64,000 nt of DNA, taken from Pholis gunnellus (Eukaryota > Chordata > Actinopteri > Perciformes > Pholidae). Numbering within the stretch: the first letter of the stretch is position 1; each line of letters starts with the position of its first letter. The stretch lies in NCBI GenBank assembly GCA_910591455.2, contig OU342809.1, forward strand, positions 21,880,349 through 21,944,348, given 5' to 3'. The notes under the pieces are model-generated. The model searched no databases, was not told the DNA's origin, and saw only the letters and a program-made list of their open reading frames with translations. The position numbers and the translations under genes were made by a program. This document shows, piece by piece, positions 1 through 13,091 of the stretch.

Positions 1-1560
1 GCCAAAGCAAATTACAATTCAGATTATGTCACATTCATACCCTAAGCACAGCTACAGGATTAAGTGTCTTGCTCAAGGACACATTGACATACGACTAGCA
101 GAGCTGGGGATCGAACCACCGATCCACTGATTGAAGGATGGCCCTGCTCTCCACTTGGCCACCTGTGTGATTGGTGTAAGTAGCCCAAACTGTTTCAGTG
201 AGAAGAAATAAACATGGCAACGAATTGAAATCATTCAAGGTTGAAGATTTGGTAAATCACTAATGACTATCTGATCTGTGTCTGGACTGCTTGGGCTGTC
301 AATGAATTATTCAGCTGTGAGCATCTTAACTCAGTTATGACCTTTCTGTCTGACAGACTATTAAAGCAAGAAAAACAGTTTTTTGTTGCACTACCTATAT
401 CTCTGTGCTTTTTGGGCTAGCCGAGTCCCCATACCGTAACACCTTGAATAGACAAGCACCGGCTGGCTTGACCAAAGTTTCACAGATGACGGCTCACTTG
501 ACCGCAGTTTGCTTACCCTGTGTGTCTGTGTGTTGCTGTGTGTCGAACAGCACTAATTATCTCATCTCAATCACCTCTGTATGTCAGCACTAATAAAAGG
601 TTGCTGTGGTGTTGGTAAATGCTATTTGTCTCCTCTGTTCGTGTTAGATTGACTGGGAAGGACTGTATAATTTTACTGGTTCATTACAAGTTGTGGCCAC
701 CAGGGAGCATCTGTCAGAATGCACTCCAGACAAGATGTTCCTTATGGAGGTTTATTGGCAGTAGTCGGCTGCTTCTGCGAAACCCGTCTATAGAGGTCGT
801 CCTTCATCACAGTTAGACAGCTGCATTGCACGGAATCTAAGGTGACGCTCACCTCTCATACACCTACTTCCCAGACAATAAACGTAACCCCCCTATACCA
901 CTGAGGGAGTTAGGACCCCCTTATGAACACGTGTGTAATTTGTATGTAGTATCAAACATGTGAGCAGGTTCGAAAACAGGTACTGACTGCTGTCACCCAG
1001 AATGTTGTGGTCACATTTAATCTGAGTTAGTGTCTTTGAGTTCCTGTCAATTGTGTTGTTCTGTTTGATTTTATAGTTGTATGTTTGCAACCAGCCCAAG
1101 ATTTGCCTCATCTAGAGCAGACATTAAGTATGAAGAGTGATGTCACCCACTCTAAGTGCAATACATACCCATTATATACACAGAAGAGGTTTGAGAACAA
1201 CATTAAATGTAAACTGTAATAATTCAAAAACTGTTAAAGATATCAAAAAGCTGACCAATATTGTAATTGTTCAACATCTTGTAACTCGTTTAAAGTTCAG
1301 TCTAGCTGAAAGTATACAGACGTATTTAAAAGTGGAGTAGGTTTATGATGAGAGAAGATTAGAAGACCACAACACAATAAGAAAGGGTTCCCATAAAGCT
1401 GTTTAAAAATGGACATAAAGGTTTACCTTTTGTCTTACCACCCCCCCCAAAAAACTTTTATACATGACCGCATGTTACAATATGGAGGTTCCGATTTAAG
1501 TTTAAGCAGGTGACTTCACTACGCAGCCCTAGGAACACCTGCGCCTATTGCAAACAAACA
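1..1560. other. Intergenic, left edge, with a dispersed fish repeat
   Basis: No gene recognised. Bases 45-175 read like a common teleost interspersed repeat (the 'cttgctcaaggacacattgac...gggatcgaaccaccgatcc' type). Bases 390-890 are low-complexity-free unique-looking sequence with short open frames only. A run of nine C's followed by A's lies near 1441. The right end leads into the GALNT8-like promoter. Confidence 0.4.
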
Positions 1561-1622
1561 GCGGAGGGAGGACAGGTCTCACCCCGCGTGGCCATGCAAG
1601 GTGAGACCTGTCCTCCCTCCGC
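1561..1622. repeat. Perfect 23-bp inverted repeat, 16-nt loop, upstream of GALNT8-like start
   Basis: Bases 1561-1583 are the exact reverse complement of 1600-1622; the loop is 1584-1599. The hairpin ends 71 bases before the start codon at 1694, so it probably lies in the 5' UTR or core promoter. An ATG in the loop (1594) opens an out-of-frame upstream ORF ending at 1785, past the main start codon. No transposon target duplication was recognised around it. Confidence 0.9.
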
Positions 1623-1693
1623 CTTTATACCAAAGAAGGTATCTCTGTCGTTTTTTATTCTCTTGCTGGGGAATCAGTCGGTGTGTTTTCAGC

Positions 1694-4600
1694 ATGAGGG
1701 CAGCAGGGTTAAAGCGGGTAGTCCTCACTTTGGGGGGGATCGGGCTCGTCTTCTACGTGGGCATGTTTCTAAAGAGGGGATATGAGCCTACTGACAAAGA
1801 GCTGGACTCACCACGTATTACCAGAATTTTTTCAGACATGGCGACAAACATCAGCAATCTCTGTGAGTGAAGCAATGGTTTATCTTTCTTCCAGTATACA
1901 TGTTACTCTGTTTTGGGTGGGAAGATGGGAAATGGAAAGGAAGTTTGGTTCAGTTTGATTTGACCAAACATTGTAAGAAAGGTAAGCGGAAGGATTCAAA
2001 TTCACTGTACAACAAAAGATATTTCATGCATAGACTTTTGCATACAGTTTGCATGTTAGCATACAGTTTGCATGTTAGCAGACAGTTTGCATGTTAGCAG
2101 ACAGAAGTATGACACATGAAAACAATATTAGTATGTAGTAGGATACAAATGTTTTTGCTTAGAGAAAGAAAAATGCTCCCCTGGAGTGCTGAATGTTAGG
2201 TTGAATTGCTGATTTTTCTTTTCTTGCAGTTTGCTGTCTATTAATGAGGTCACATTTAAGTGCACAATTTCTGAGTTTATAAATGGAACACTCCATTCTC
2301 TACATTCTCTAGTCTATGTTATATTGATTATTGTGTTTTATGTATTTTTCCTGAAGTCTTTATTTAGTCTCTTTTGTGTGCTGATGTATGCTAATCCCAA
2401 TATAAGCAGACATAATACACAATTCCCTCTGGATGTCAATACAATGTTATTTTTGTGTAGAATCAATCAAGAGAACACGAATCTCAAGAAAGATTTTGAT
2501 TTTGAAAAACTATAGTGTACTATTTTCTACAAAAGGTGGTCATGCCTCTAGCTGATTTCACTGTGTCCCTGTCATCCTTTTGTCAAGTCAATGTACTCAA
2601 AGCTTTTGAGGAAAAGCAGAAAAAGCTTGAAGAGGACAGAGGCAGACAGAGAAAAGCTGCAGAGGGCGAACAGCCATCAGTCAAAAAGCAGCCACAGCAA
2701 CCTGAAGCAAAGATTCAAGACCAACAGAAGGCCCCCAAAGAGAAAAAGTCAATTAAACTGTTCCCAGACTCTGTCCTGTTCAAGACGTGGGGGGAAAATC
2801 TGTCTGAGGACGACCAAAGAGAGGCGCAGGGTTTGTATGAGAAGTACGGATACAACGTTTTCCTCAGTGATCGCCTTCCTCTCGATCGAGCTCTCCCAGA
2901 CACCAGGGATAAAAGGTAGGCTACGACTTATCATTGTCATTTCCTATGATGCCAAACCTGCCATTCCACTTCGTACACAAAAGGTCTAGATTAATCGATG
3001 TTTGCTGACCATCCTTCACCTTCCAATTGATATGGTTTGTCTTTAGACACAGCTCACTAATTGAAAGATGGTGGTATTTGTGAGAAACCCTTCTGCTTGT
3101 GAATAGGTGTCTGAAAAAGAGTTACCCAAAGGACCTGCCAAGCCTTGGAGTGGTGTTGATCTACCTGAATGAGGCCCTATCAGTCATCAAAAGAGCTCTG
3201 CGCAGCATCATCGACCGCACCTCTAAAAATCTGCTGAAGGAAATAATATTGGTGGATGACAATAGCTCCTATGGTTGGTTGGTTACAAATGATTCAGATT
3301 GTGCAGATCGTAAACAAGAGCTCATCTAATATTTGTACAGGCTACAATCATTTGAGGAAGAGGCAACTGCTGCTCATTTTGCCACATCAAGTTTTTAACC
3401 AAATATTTTTCTAATCTGTGGTGTGTATTCTCTGTGTTACTTTGTGATTGTAATTTACATTTGTAAAGTATCAACTTTTTTTAGCAGTCTTGTAACTCCC
3501 ACAGAATGCGGTTTGTCAAATTAATTTTCAGCTTTAAAGCAGTGTAGTTTTTTTTGCATTTTGAGAAGTTTGCTTATTTGCTCTCTTGCTGAGATTTGAA
3601 TGAGAAGATTGATACCACTGTTGCATCTGTATGGTAAAGTATGAAACTACAGACAGCAGCTTATCTTAGCACGAAGACTGGACAAAGCTTAAAAAAGATC
3701 TGCCCTCTAGCACGTCTAAAGTCCACCAATTAAAGCTGGACTGTGGAACTTTTGTGTCCCCTCTCCGGCTTTGACAGTAATTACCATATAGTAAAGACCA
3801 TAGCAACGGAACAATAGCTACCTGCATTGGATACTGAAAATGAATGACGTTTACAGGAAGGATTAAAGTAAAAGTAAAATTAGCATGGGCACATAAACCC
3901 CAGTACGATGTAACGCAATGGCCCTGCATTTAGTCAATTCAAGGCTGTGGATGTGTGGCACTGGATTGCCATATATTGAATGTTGTTTCTCTTTTTTTTT
4001 TGTACATCCTAACTTGCTTACAGGCAATGAGTGAAATAAAACATCAGAAAGACCTTTCAGTATAATGAAACCATTACAACATCAACGTTAATTTTAATAG
4101 CTTACTGTAGTTTGTGAGCATGTGAGGCATCCCTCTAAAAATCTTCTCAAATCTGCTTTGCATTCTGGGTAATCAGTGTGCAAACTGTTATCTCTGCCAT
4201 GTCTGAACTTGCTAGGAACTACATAACATATAGCCCACATTTTCCACTCAATTCAGATGACTTGAAGGGGGACCTTGACGCGTACGTGAAGATGATCGAG
4301 CAGCAGAACCCGAGTCTCCGTATTACAAGAGTGAAGCACAGTGAGCAGCGAGGCCTTGCATATGCCAGGGTTTCTGGATGGAGGGCTGCTACTGCTGACG
4401 TGGTGGCCATCCTGGACGCGCACATTGAAGTCCATGAGCTGTGGTAAGAATGTGGCAAAAAAAAATCTTATGATACTATGATTTATGTAGTATTTCTAGT
4501 ACAAGACTTTAACATGCTACATGAATTGCATCTGCGCTAAACAGCCTTCATTTTTGCAATTCACTTAAAAAATGAGCTTTTTCCACAGTACTGACAATAT

Positions 4601-7600
4601 CACAATGTTAATTATAGCTAGACAGTAATTGAAAGGTTACACAGGGAAGTGTCCGTTCCCGCCAGAAGGTACAAACTGACTCTGGTGAGGGGATGACAAC
4701 GTTGACTTGCCTCACATCTTAGCTAGTGTTTAACCACAATAGTTTTGCTAAAAGTAGCTTTTTCAGGAACGCCCTGTTTACACAGTTACAGTACACCCAT
4801 TTGTAACAGCCCAGTGCAACCACAGTCTGATCCCAGTACAATCACTGTCTGATCTACCAACCATGAGCAGCCCCACTGAGGCAATCAGGTCTTGCACAAG
4901 GAAATTGCAGTGGTGGTAATAAGGGATGGGTGAGTTCTGCTCAGACACGCAACCTTCTAGTCACAGAGTCATTTGTAGTGCAACAGTATGGAAAGCTGAT
5001 TTTTGCAAATGAGGTTGAGCAAAAAAATGAACCGCTTGACCTCTGCATCACTATTGAACATTTTCCAGTCTAAAACTCTCTCCACCTTTTAAGTGCTCTA
5101 CCAATGTTCACTTGGGTTGGGTAATCAAACGTAGGTTCACGGGAGATTAAACAATTAAAATCAAACATACTCGGTGTGTTCTGAATGTTTGGAAAGCTAA
5201 ATCTGCACAAACCACGAAATAACAAAGTGTCCGGCTCTTGACAACACACAGCATCTCCCATTCAAAAGTTACAAAGAGACAGAGAAGTATTGAACCAGCA
5301 GTCTAACTGGTTGCTAAGTAAATACAGAAGGGTACAGTGATGTGAGAACCGCTTCTCTTCCATTCCCCTCATGCAGGGCTGAACCCTTGCTGACACAGAT
5401 CAAAGGTGACCGAACGGTGGTGACGTCCCCAGTGTTCGACAAAGTCCACTTTGATGACCTCAGGGTTCATGAATACCAACCAGCAGCACACGCCTTTGAC
5501 TGGGCCTTATGGTGCATGTACGAGGGGTTTTCAGACGACTATTACAAACTCGGAGACGGCTCATTGCCTGGAAAGTAAGTTAAAGTGAAATCAGTCAGTC
5601 TTGTTCCAATTTGTGTCAAACAAATATAACACCATGGTCTGATAAATCGTATCTTGGATGAGGCGTTCTTGATTATCTAAAAGCTTGACTTTTAATGGTA
5701 ATACTGATGTAAATTATACTGTTGCGACCGTTGTCTTCTTTCACCTCAGAAGTCCATCTGTCATGGGGATCCTGGTAGCTGACAGGAAGTATCTAGGAGA
5801 AATTGGAGTCCTCGATGAAGGCATGAAAGTGTACGGTGGAGAAAATGTTGAGCTGGGAATTCGTGTGAGTAAGCATCACCTATCTAACATGCACATCTAA
5901 CAAATCTTACACCTTATGACACAGTCCCAGGCCAACTAGCTGCAAGAACAAGTGCAGATCCTGGCTTCAGTACAATTACCCCTCTCACTCTGTGAAATGA
6001 CGAGGGGCGTTTACAAGCATCTCGTTCGCACAAAACGGGCCTGAAAAACCCATGGAAAAGTTATGATCTATAAAAACTAACTCGATGGGAGAATGTGCGC
6101 ACCTGTAGCGGACACCTGCATGCACATGTTATGGAAATGGCGGCAATTGGCGACGCAGTTGGTGAGGTGGTGAATTGAAGCCAGATTGTAAAAATGTAAA
6201 GTGAGAGGAATCCTTAAATGTGCAATGATTTGATTTCTCTTCATATCGCATGTGACTTATAGATCCGCGAATGTATCGTAAACATTCAAATTAGCAGTTT
6301 TATTTGTGCCTGTGCGAGGGAGCCTATTCCTTAAGCTTTCAGTTGTGAAAGATATAAACCAACTCAAATCTCAAATCAAATTCTGCTCAATATTTCAATA
6401 GCGCTCTCTGCACCCCAGAGCGCAGAGGAAAAAGGCTGGACTACAGACATTCACCAGCTGTGGAGCGCACCACCAATGTAATTATCATCATCGTTTGTAG
6501 AAACCCAAGAACACATCAAATAGCATGATTAAAGAATTGCAGAACAGAGCGTCATTGATATCTCCTTATACTGTGCATATATTAAGTTAGTTTTCAAATA
6601 GATTTTGCGTGCAAAGTCACTGCAGGGAACAGAACTTCATTTATTAATTTGTGGTTTGTTCGATAAAGACAGATACAGTCTATTGTATACATAGACAAAC
6701 TGAAAACAGCTATGCGATGCAGGTCTCGTAGCACAGTGGAGACACCACACTGAGTGTCACGCACTTTCTTGCTGACAGCCGGGATGAGAAGATTGACACC
6801 ACTTTGATGTCTGTGTGGTAAGAATGACGCTACAGCTAGCATCCACTTTGCTTTGCTTGCTTGCTCACATTTTGTAAACTTTTAAGTAGCTGTTACTTAC
6901 TCTTGCATTGACACAATTGATGATTCAGTTGTATTGTATGAGCTCTTTCTTTGCTCATGCAGGTGTGGACATGTGGAGGCAGTATTGAAGTAGTTCCATG
7001 CTCCAAGATCGCTCACATCGAGAGGGCCCACAAGCCCTACATGCCTGACCTGAGCAAAGCCATGAGGAGAAACGCCCTGAGGGTAGCAGAAATCTGGATG
7101 GATGAATACAAACACAACGTCAACTTGGCGTGGAACTTGCCATTCGAGGTAGAACAAAAACGATGATGCCCTTTCTTGGCATGCTGCATGCTTCTACACA
7201 GGATGAACATCCAAGAGTCCATATATCATTAGTTATGAGCGCATTTTCATTTCTTAAGTTACAATATCACAAACATGTCACTCCATATTCTCTGCAGAAT
7301 CACGGAATTGACATCGGGGACATCTCAGAGAGGAAAAAACTCAGGGAAACGTTAAAATGCAAACCTTTCAAATGGTACCTGGAAAATGTGTATCCCAAAT
7401 TGGATCCCTTGGAGAACTTAGTTGCTTATGGAGGAGTAAGTTTTATCTTATGCTTTGTTTGTGTAGTAGAGGCAGTACAGCAGTGTGCAGCGGGTGTGTC
7501 ACAGCCACATGCATTGCCACATTCATTTATTTGCTAATGATTCACTCCCACGTGCAACAGTGGTCGATACATTTTCTCTGGGTTTGACAAAATGAAAACT

Positions 7601-8342
7601 TCCCGTTTTATAGCTGAAGAATCTTGATGCTGATTTGTGCTTAGACCAAGGCCCAGTACCAGGTCAGACACCCATCGCCTACGCCTGCTACTACTACGCA
7701 CCTCAAGTAAGTGAAGCAGCTTAAAAAGGGTTGTCTCTCAAAAAATGCAAGTGGCAGTGTTGTCTGTTTGTTGTCTTATTTAAAACGCCCAATCTGCTTG
7801 CTGCTTAACTTTAAAAATATATTTTTCAGGTCACCTATTATCGCTCAAGCGGTGAGCTTTATATCGGCGGCATCAAGTCCCACAGGTACAATGACAACCG
7901 GTGTTTAACTGATGTTGGGAAAAAAGATACAGATCCTGGCCTTTACAACTGCAAAGAGGCTGTGCAGAAAGGAATGGGGATTTACTGGGACTTCACTCAG
8001 GTACTACAAGTTCAACTATTGTCAAAACACAAAGCAAAGTATATGAAAGTCAAGGAAGAGGAAGTTTTATCTCAGTAAAATAGTTGGTGAAAGTTTGAAA
8101 TTAGAGAGAGGATGAGTTTAGGGTGACTCATAGCTCAAAGTATTGACTCATGGCTGTCTGAATGTTTTAAGATGACATACTGTGCATCCCTATTATTAAA
8201 TCTTGACACCTATCTTTTCTAGGGCAAAGAAATGAGGAACAGAGAGACAAAACGATGTCTGGAGATTAAAAACGGCAAACTTCTAATACAGGAATGCTCT
8301 GGCCAAAGATGGGAAATCCAAAACATAATCAAGCCTTTTTAA
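1694..8342 (+). CDS. galnt8: Polypeptide N-acetylgalactosaminyltransferase 8-like, 11 exons, complete
   Basis: Golgi type II enzyme of mucin-type O-glycosylation, moving GalNAc from UDP-GalNAc to Ser/Thr. Coding exons: 1694-1862, 2588-2915, 3107-3273, 4257-4443, 5377-5574, 5750-5864, 6963-7148, 7298-7435, 7614-7706, 7830-8000, 8223-8342. They join in frame to 623 aa, close to human GALNT8 (637 as I recall). A membrane anchor spans about residues 8-25, then a Lys/Glu/Gln-rich stem to about 95. In the GT-A domain, DAH (275-277) is the DxH metal motif and His406 (in IAHIERAH) the third metal ligand. YGGEN at 378-382 has Tyr where most family members have Trp, the mark of the Y-subfamily (GALNT8/9/17/18), whose members often show weak activity. 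A ricin-type lectin domain (about 500-623) ends with a Q-x-W-like motif. All introns are GT-AG. Fish carry several GALNT8 paralogues, so the exact orthologue is uncertain. Confidence 0.92.
2041..2104. repeat. 19-bp tandem repeat, about 3.3 copies, in GALNT8 intron 1
   Basis: The unit CAKACAGTTTGCATGTTAG is repeated three times with one substitution, followed by a partial unit. It lies within intron 1 of the GalNAc-transferase gene. Confidence 0.85.
3590..3930. repeat. Dispersed fish repeat in GALNT8 intron 3
   Basis: The stretch with 'gatgagaagattgataccact' type sequence and 'cttatcttagcacgaagactgg' resembles a very common teleost interspersed repeat. A shorter relative lies at 6765-6850 in intron 6 of the same gene. 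Family assignment was not possible by eye. Confidence 0.55.
6000..6590. repeat. Dispersed repeat, copy A (intron 6 of GALNT8)
   Basis: Bases 6060-6190 (for example 'gggagaatgtgcgcacctgta', then 'ggtgaggtgg...gaattgaagccaga') recur in diverged form at 17725-17835. The similarity resumes near 'tgcagaacagagc' (about 6538 and 17992). Family unknown; probably an old interspersed element. Confidence 0.6.
6765..6850. repeat. Short copy of the intron-3 repeat
   Basis: The 'gatgagaagattgacaccact...gtctgtgtggtaagaatgacgctac' segment aligns by eye with 3597-3655. Confidence 0.5.
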
Positions 8343-9610
<1,268 letters not shown>

Positions 9611-9643
9611 TGAATTATTTTTCAAAAAAGGGAAGCTCTAGCC

Positions 9644-10570
9644 CAGGGGTCTTCAGCTAACATTTAAAGAGGTCCAGTTAGAAAAAATGTCTTGAAGTAA
9701 AGGTCTGGAAGATCATAATGTCTATATTTAAGTAGCCTAGTAGTTCTATCGACATCTGCATGTAATCAATACCTGACCGGCAAATCAAATGAATGCAGTA
9801 CGATTCAAAAACTTTTCGACAATATTTATTGTCACGTAACATAGAACTGAACATATATGTATGACTGCAGATATGTATAATGTTCTCTCATTAACTAAAT
9901 AAAAGTAGAGCTGCATTTCAAGTAAGTGGGTATGTTTGTTCAAAACGTTTATGTTTTGTCTCATAATGGCGTTTCACATTGGCACTTTTAATAAGTGCCA
10001 CGGTTTCTGAACATATGAGACACACTGGTTTAGTGCTCCCAGTGGGAAGTATGAACAGAACAGAAATGAGTCTGTCCATTCCGGATTAAATGCTCTATTT
10101 TCGCTGTCCACTTTTCTTATTTTGGAGAGCGCCATTTGTTCCTTATTTTTCTCTAAATTTATCCTTCTCACTCGTCTTTTTCTCAACTTTCTCCGGGGCA
10201 GTCGTCTGTTTCTCTCCCTTTGTTTTCGCTTCATGTATCGCTATCTTTCTTTTTCTTTCTACCGTCTTTTCATGTGTAACTTGCCTCTCACTCTGTCATC
10301 TGTCTGCACTGTAGAGTCACAATGTTTACCTCCTGGAATGCACAGACTTGAGCTGAGTAGTATCACGTGGGATGGCTTAACTTGCATGCAAATGGTCTGT
10401 GCGTTTCCTCATCCACTAAACCACTACCGTAAAGACAACAAAAGCTGCGCCGGTTAAAATAGAAGTGCCCCGTGAGGTTTTAAATCATAACTTTCTGTTC
10501 TGGTCCGGGTCCGTATGGGACGGCTTCTGGGTCCGGACCCGGACCGCAGTCCGCCAGTTGGGGACCCCTG
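9644..10570. mobile_element. hAT-like non-autonomous element, 927 bp
   Basis: The left end begins CAGGGGTC and the right end finishes GACCCCTG. These are complementary hAT-type termini, but the inner terminal repeats match only partly. The right end is GC-rich with repeated 'ggtccgg' motifs. The flanking 8-mers do not match, so no clean target duplication is visible. No transposase reading frame was recognised. Confidence 0.45.
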
Positions 10571-10983
10571 GACTAAATAATCCGAGGAGGAGGAGGAGCT
10601 GATCAGGACGTGATCACACGGGCTGGAAACAACTCATGGTCAGGAAGTGAAGTTATCTGAAACGAGAGGGAGAGGTGAGGGACATAATAAAACAGGGAAC
10701 CTTAAAAAGATATAAATGTGAAAACAATGAAAATATAACTTAGAGAACTAAACAATGTGTTAGGATGTAATTTACAAATTTAAACTGACGCTTTAATATA
10801 ATATACAACAATAAACACCATAAAACAGATTAAAAATATCCACAATCAGAAAATGATCAGAAGATACAATATCTCTGCTCATTCATGAACATGTCTGTGT
10901 GTTGAATGGAAGATGAGAGATTCTGATGCTACAACTAATGGGTATCTATCCTTCCTCGTGCTGTATCTCTGCCCCCCACGTAG
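10571..10983. other. Intergenic, nothing recognised
   Basis: AT-rich sequence between the hAT-like element and the Kunitz remnant. It ends in a pyrimidine-rich tract and a TAG that resembles a splice acceptor for the remnant exon. Confidence 0.4.
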
Positions 10984-11160
10984 AGGCCTGTAAAGCAGCA
11001 CCAGATACAGGACCATGTTTTGGGACTCACCAGTGTTTCTACTACAACTCCTCTTCAATGAGCTGTGAACTCTTCCAGCACGGAGGGTGTTTGGGCAGAA
11101 TAACTTTGAAGATGAGAGAGAGCGTCTGCAGAGATGTCGCACTGAGGCGGAGGAATGGAA
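10984..11160 (+). pseudogene. Broken Kunitz/BPTI-domain exon
   Basis: After an acceptor-like CCCCCCACGTAG, the frame reads CKAAPDTGPC, then FYYN, then a Cys and FQHGGC. Cysteine spacings of 9, 16 and 8 match Cys5-14-30-38 of the Kunitz fold. After GGC the frame is broken. The expected NNF follows in another frame, and first-to-last Cys spans 149 nt rather than 153, a 4-nt loss. The Cys51 codon reads CGT (Arg) and only Cys55 (TGT at 11135) remains. An extra Cys precedes FYYN. Kunitz domains usually occupy one exon and inhibit serine proteases; this one could not fold normally. No flanking exons of a host gene were recognised, so its origin is unknown. Confidence 0.7.
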
Positions 11161-11732
11161 TACGAAACACATCCTCATATGGGATGATTACAATACATGC
11201 ACCATCAATTATTTGCCCGTTGCCAGTTTAGTCTGTTTTTGTTTTTTTGCACGTTATCTATTGTCCTCATGTGTTAGCTGTGAATTGAAAAAGACAACTT
11301 TTGAAATGCATGAAAATGATACAGCAGACACAATGGGAGTGATCGCTTTGACATGCATTTGTGGACAAATACTGAGGATTACGTCCATATTGTGCTCACG
11401 TGTTTTACGGTCACATCTCACCTCTGTAATCATCTGAAGTTTCATCTTCATCTTTTTTACAACAGCTTGACACAGAGTCTTAACTGCAACTTCATGTCAA
11501 TCATTACTGTTTATATATCGTTTTCTTTTCTCTCTGAGTTCATTAAATACGCTGCTTCCAGTCTTTCCAGCAGCATCGATGTCTCCACATTGAGAGAGGA
11601 GCGACTGCGCATTTTACGCACGTGGCACAGCAGCGGCATCTTTATTAATGAGGCCTATTTTGATCACCTGACACAACAACAAGATGAGTGAGGATCTAAC
11701 ACAAAGTGTTCCTGTCTACACACAGTCACATC
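11161..11732. other. Intergenic, no gene recognised
   Basis: Contains overlapping open frames of 65-116 codons with no recognisable domain. Treated as non-coding. Confidence 0.35.
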
Positions 11733-12434
11733 GGCCAAATCCCAATGTCCCCCTTAAACCCTCAAACCCTGAACCCTCAAGGACTTACTGACGTCACCTG
11801 GTAAGTGGTTGAGTGTGAGAGACTGTGAGGGCTTGAGATGGTGTAAATATGAATGGGACAGCACTTTGCTGCAACATATCACGTTACCATAAAAACGACA
11901 ACAAATATGATGTATAATTGTGTGTATTTATTTTATACTTTGTACTCCCTGATTTGAACGTCTTCCAGGATCTTTACTCACAAGATGAGAAGTAATTTCA
12001 TATAATCTATTTACTCGTTTTTGTTAAAACAGCTTCAATGACAAAATCTAATATTTGATGAATAAATAAATAAATAATCTGTGATTTCATGTTTATTTTC
12101 TGTTTCCATCTAATGTTTCTGTGTAAATGTAATACTCCAGGCTGAACACACTGAGCCATCCTCTTTGTTTACCTTTTTTTTTTTACGTCCCCATGCATCC
12201 ACTGGTTACCCCGTGTTTAACGTCACATTGCAATGATTTGTGGGTAATTCCCTTAGGCTAAGTCAGCATACCATGCTGACTTGCGGAAAGGGTTCATTAA
12301 GGGCTCAAAATGTCTGCGAGAGAGCCCTCAAACACTCGATGATTTGACAACGGGACAGCCCTAAACCCTCACGGACTTCGCGGGAGCGCGCCTCAAAGTC
12401 CGTGAGTCCGTAAGGGGGACATTGGGATTTGGCC
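11733..12434. mobile_element. 702-bp non-autonomous DNA transposon with perfect 24-bp terminal inverted repeats
   Basis: The first 24 bases (starting GGCCAAATCCCAATGT) are the exact reverse complement of the last 24. ATC flanks both ends (11730-11732 and 12435-12437), a possible 3-bp target duplication. Subterminal regions are rich in ACCCTCAA/GGACTT motifs on the left and their relatives on the right. There is no coding capacity. A 3-bp duplication would fit Harbinger- or Zator-like families, but the family is not identified. It sits 298 bases upstream of the first H4 gene. Confidence 0.75.
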
Positions 12435-12639
12435 ATCATGATTGTCCTCGACATTGTACTTAAGTAATTATAAGGTACATTTTTGAGTAGGCCTAAACAA
12501 CTCTTTTGCTTGCCTTTCAGCAACAAGCAGTAGGAGACATGAAGCCCTGATTCGTGCTTTTGTTCAGCAGGTGGCGCTAACGCACCAAAGAGTTTAATTA
12601 TCAACCGTCACAAAAATCCAAAGAAGAAAAGAGAAGCCC

Positions 12640-13044
<405 letters not shown>

Positions 13045-13075
13045 ACTCTTAACTGCTCGTTATCAAACCATCAAA

Positions 13076-13091
13076 GGTCCTTTTAAGGGCC
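13076..13091 (+). promoter_or_regulatory. Histone mRNA 3' stem-loop (H4 variant)
   Basis: GGTCCTTTTAAGGGCC followed by ACCCA: a 6-bp stem with one T-G wobble and a 4-base loop. It is the SLBP-binding processing signal of replication-dependent histone mRNAs. The stem differs from the GGCTCT/AGAGCC form on the other histone genes here. Confidence 0.93.

Noticed and set aside
400..890. Possible LTR or short gene near the left edge
   Set aside because: Contains AATAAA motifs and open frames of about 60 codons but nothing diagnostic.
10089..10457. Open frames inside the hAT-like element
   Set aside because: Low-complexity Phe/Leu/Ser-rich translations of T-rich sequence; no transposase motif.
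11353..11691. 112-codon plus-strand frame after the Kunitz relic
   Set aside because: No similarity, no splice or promoter support.
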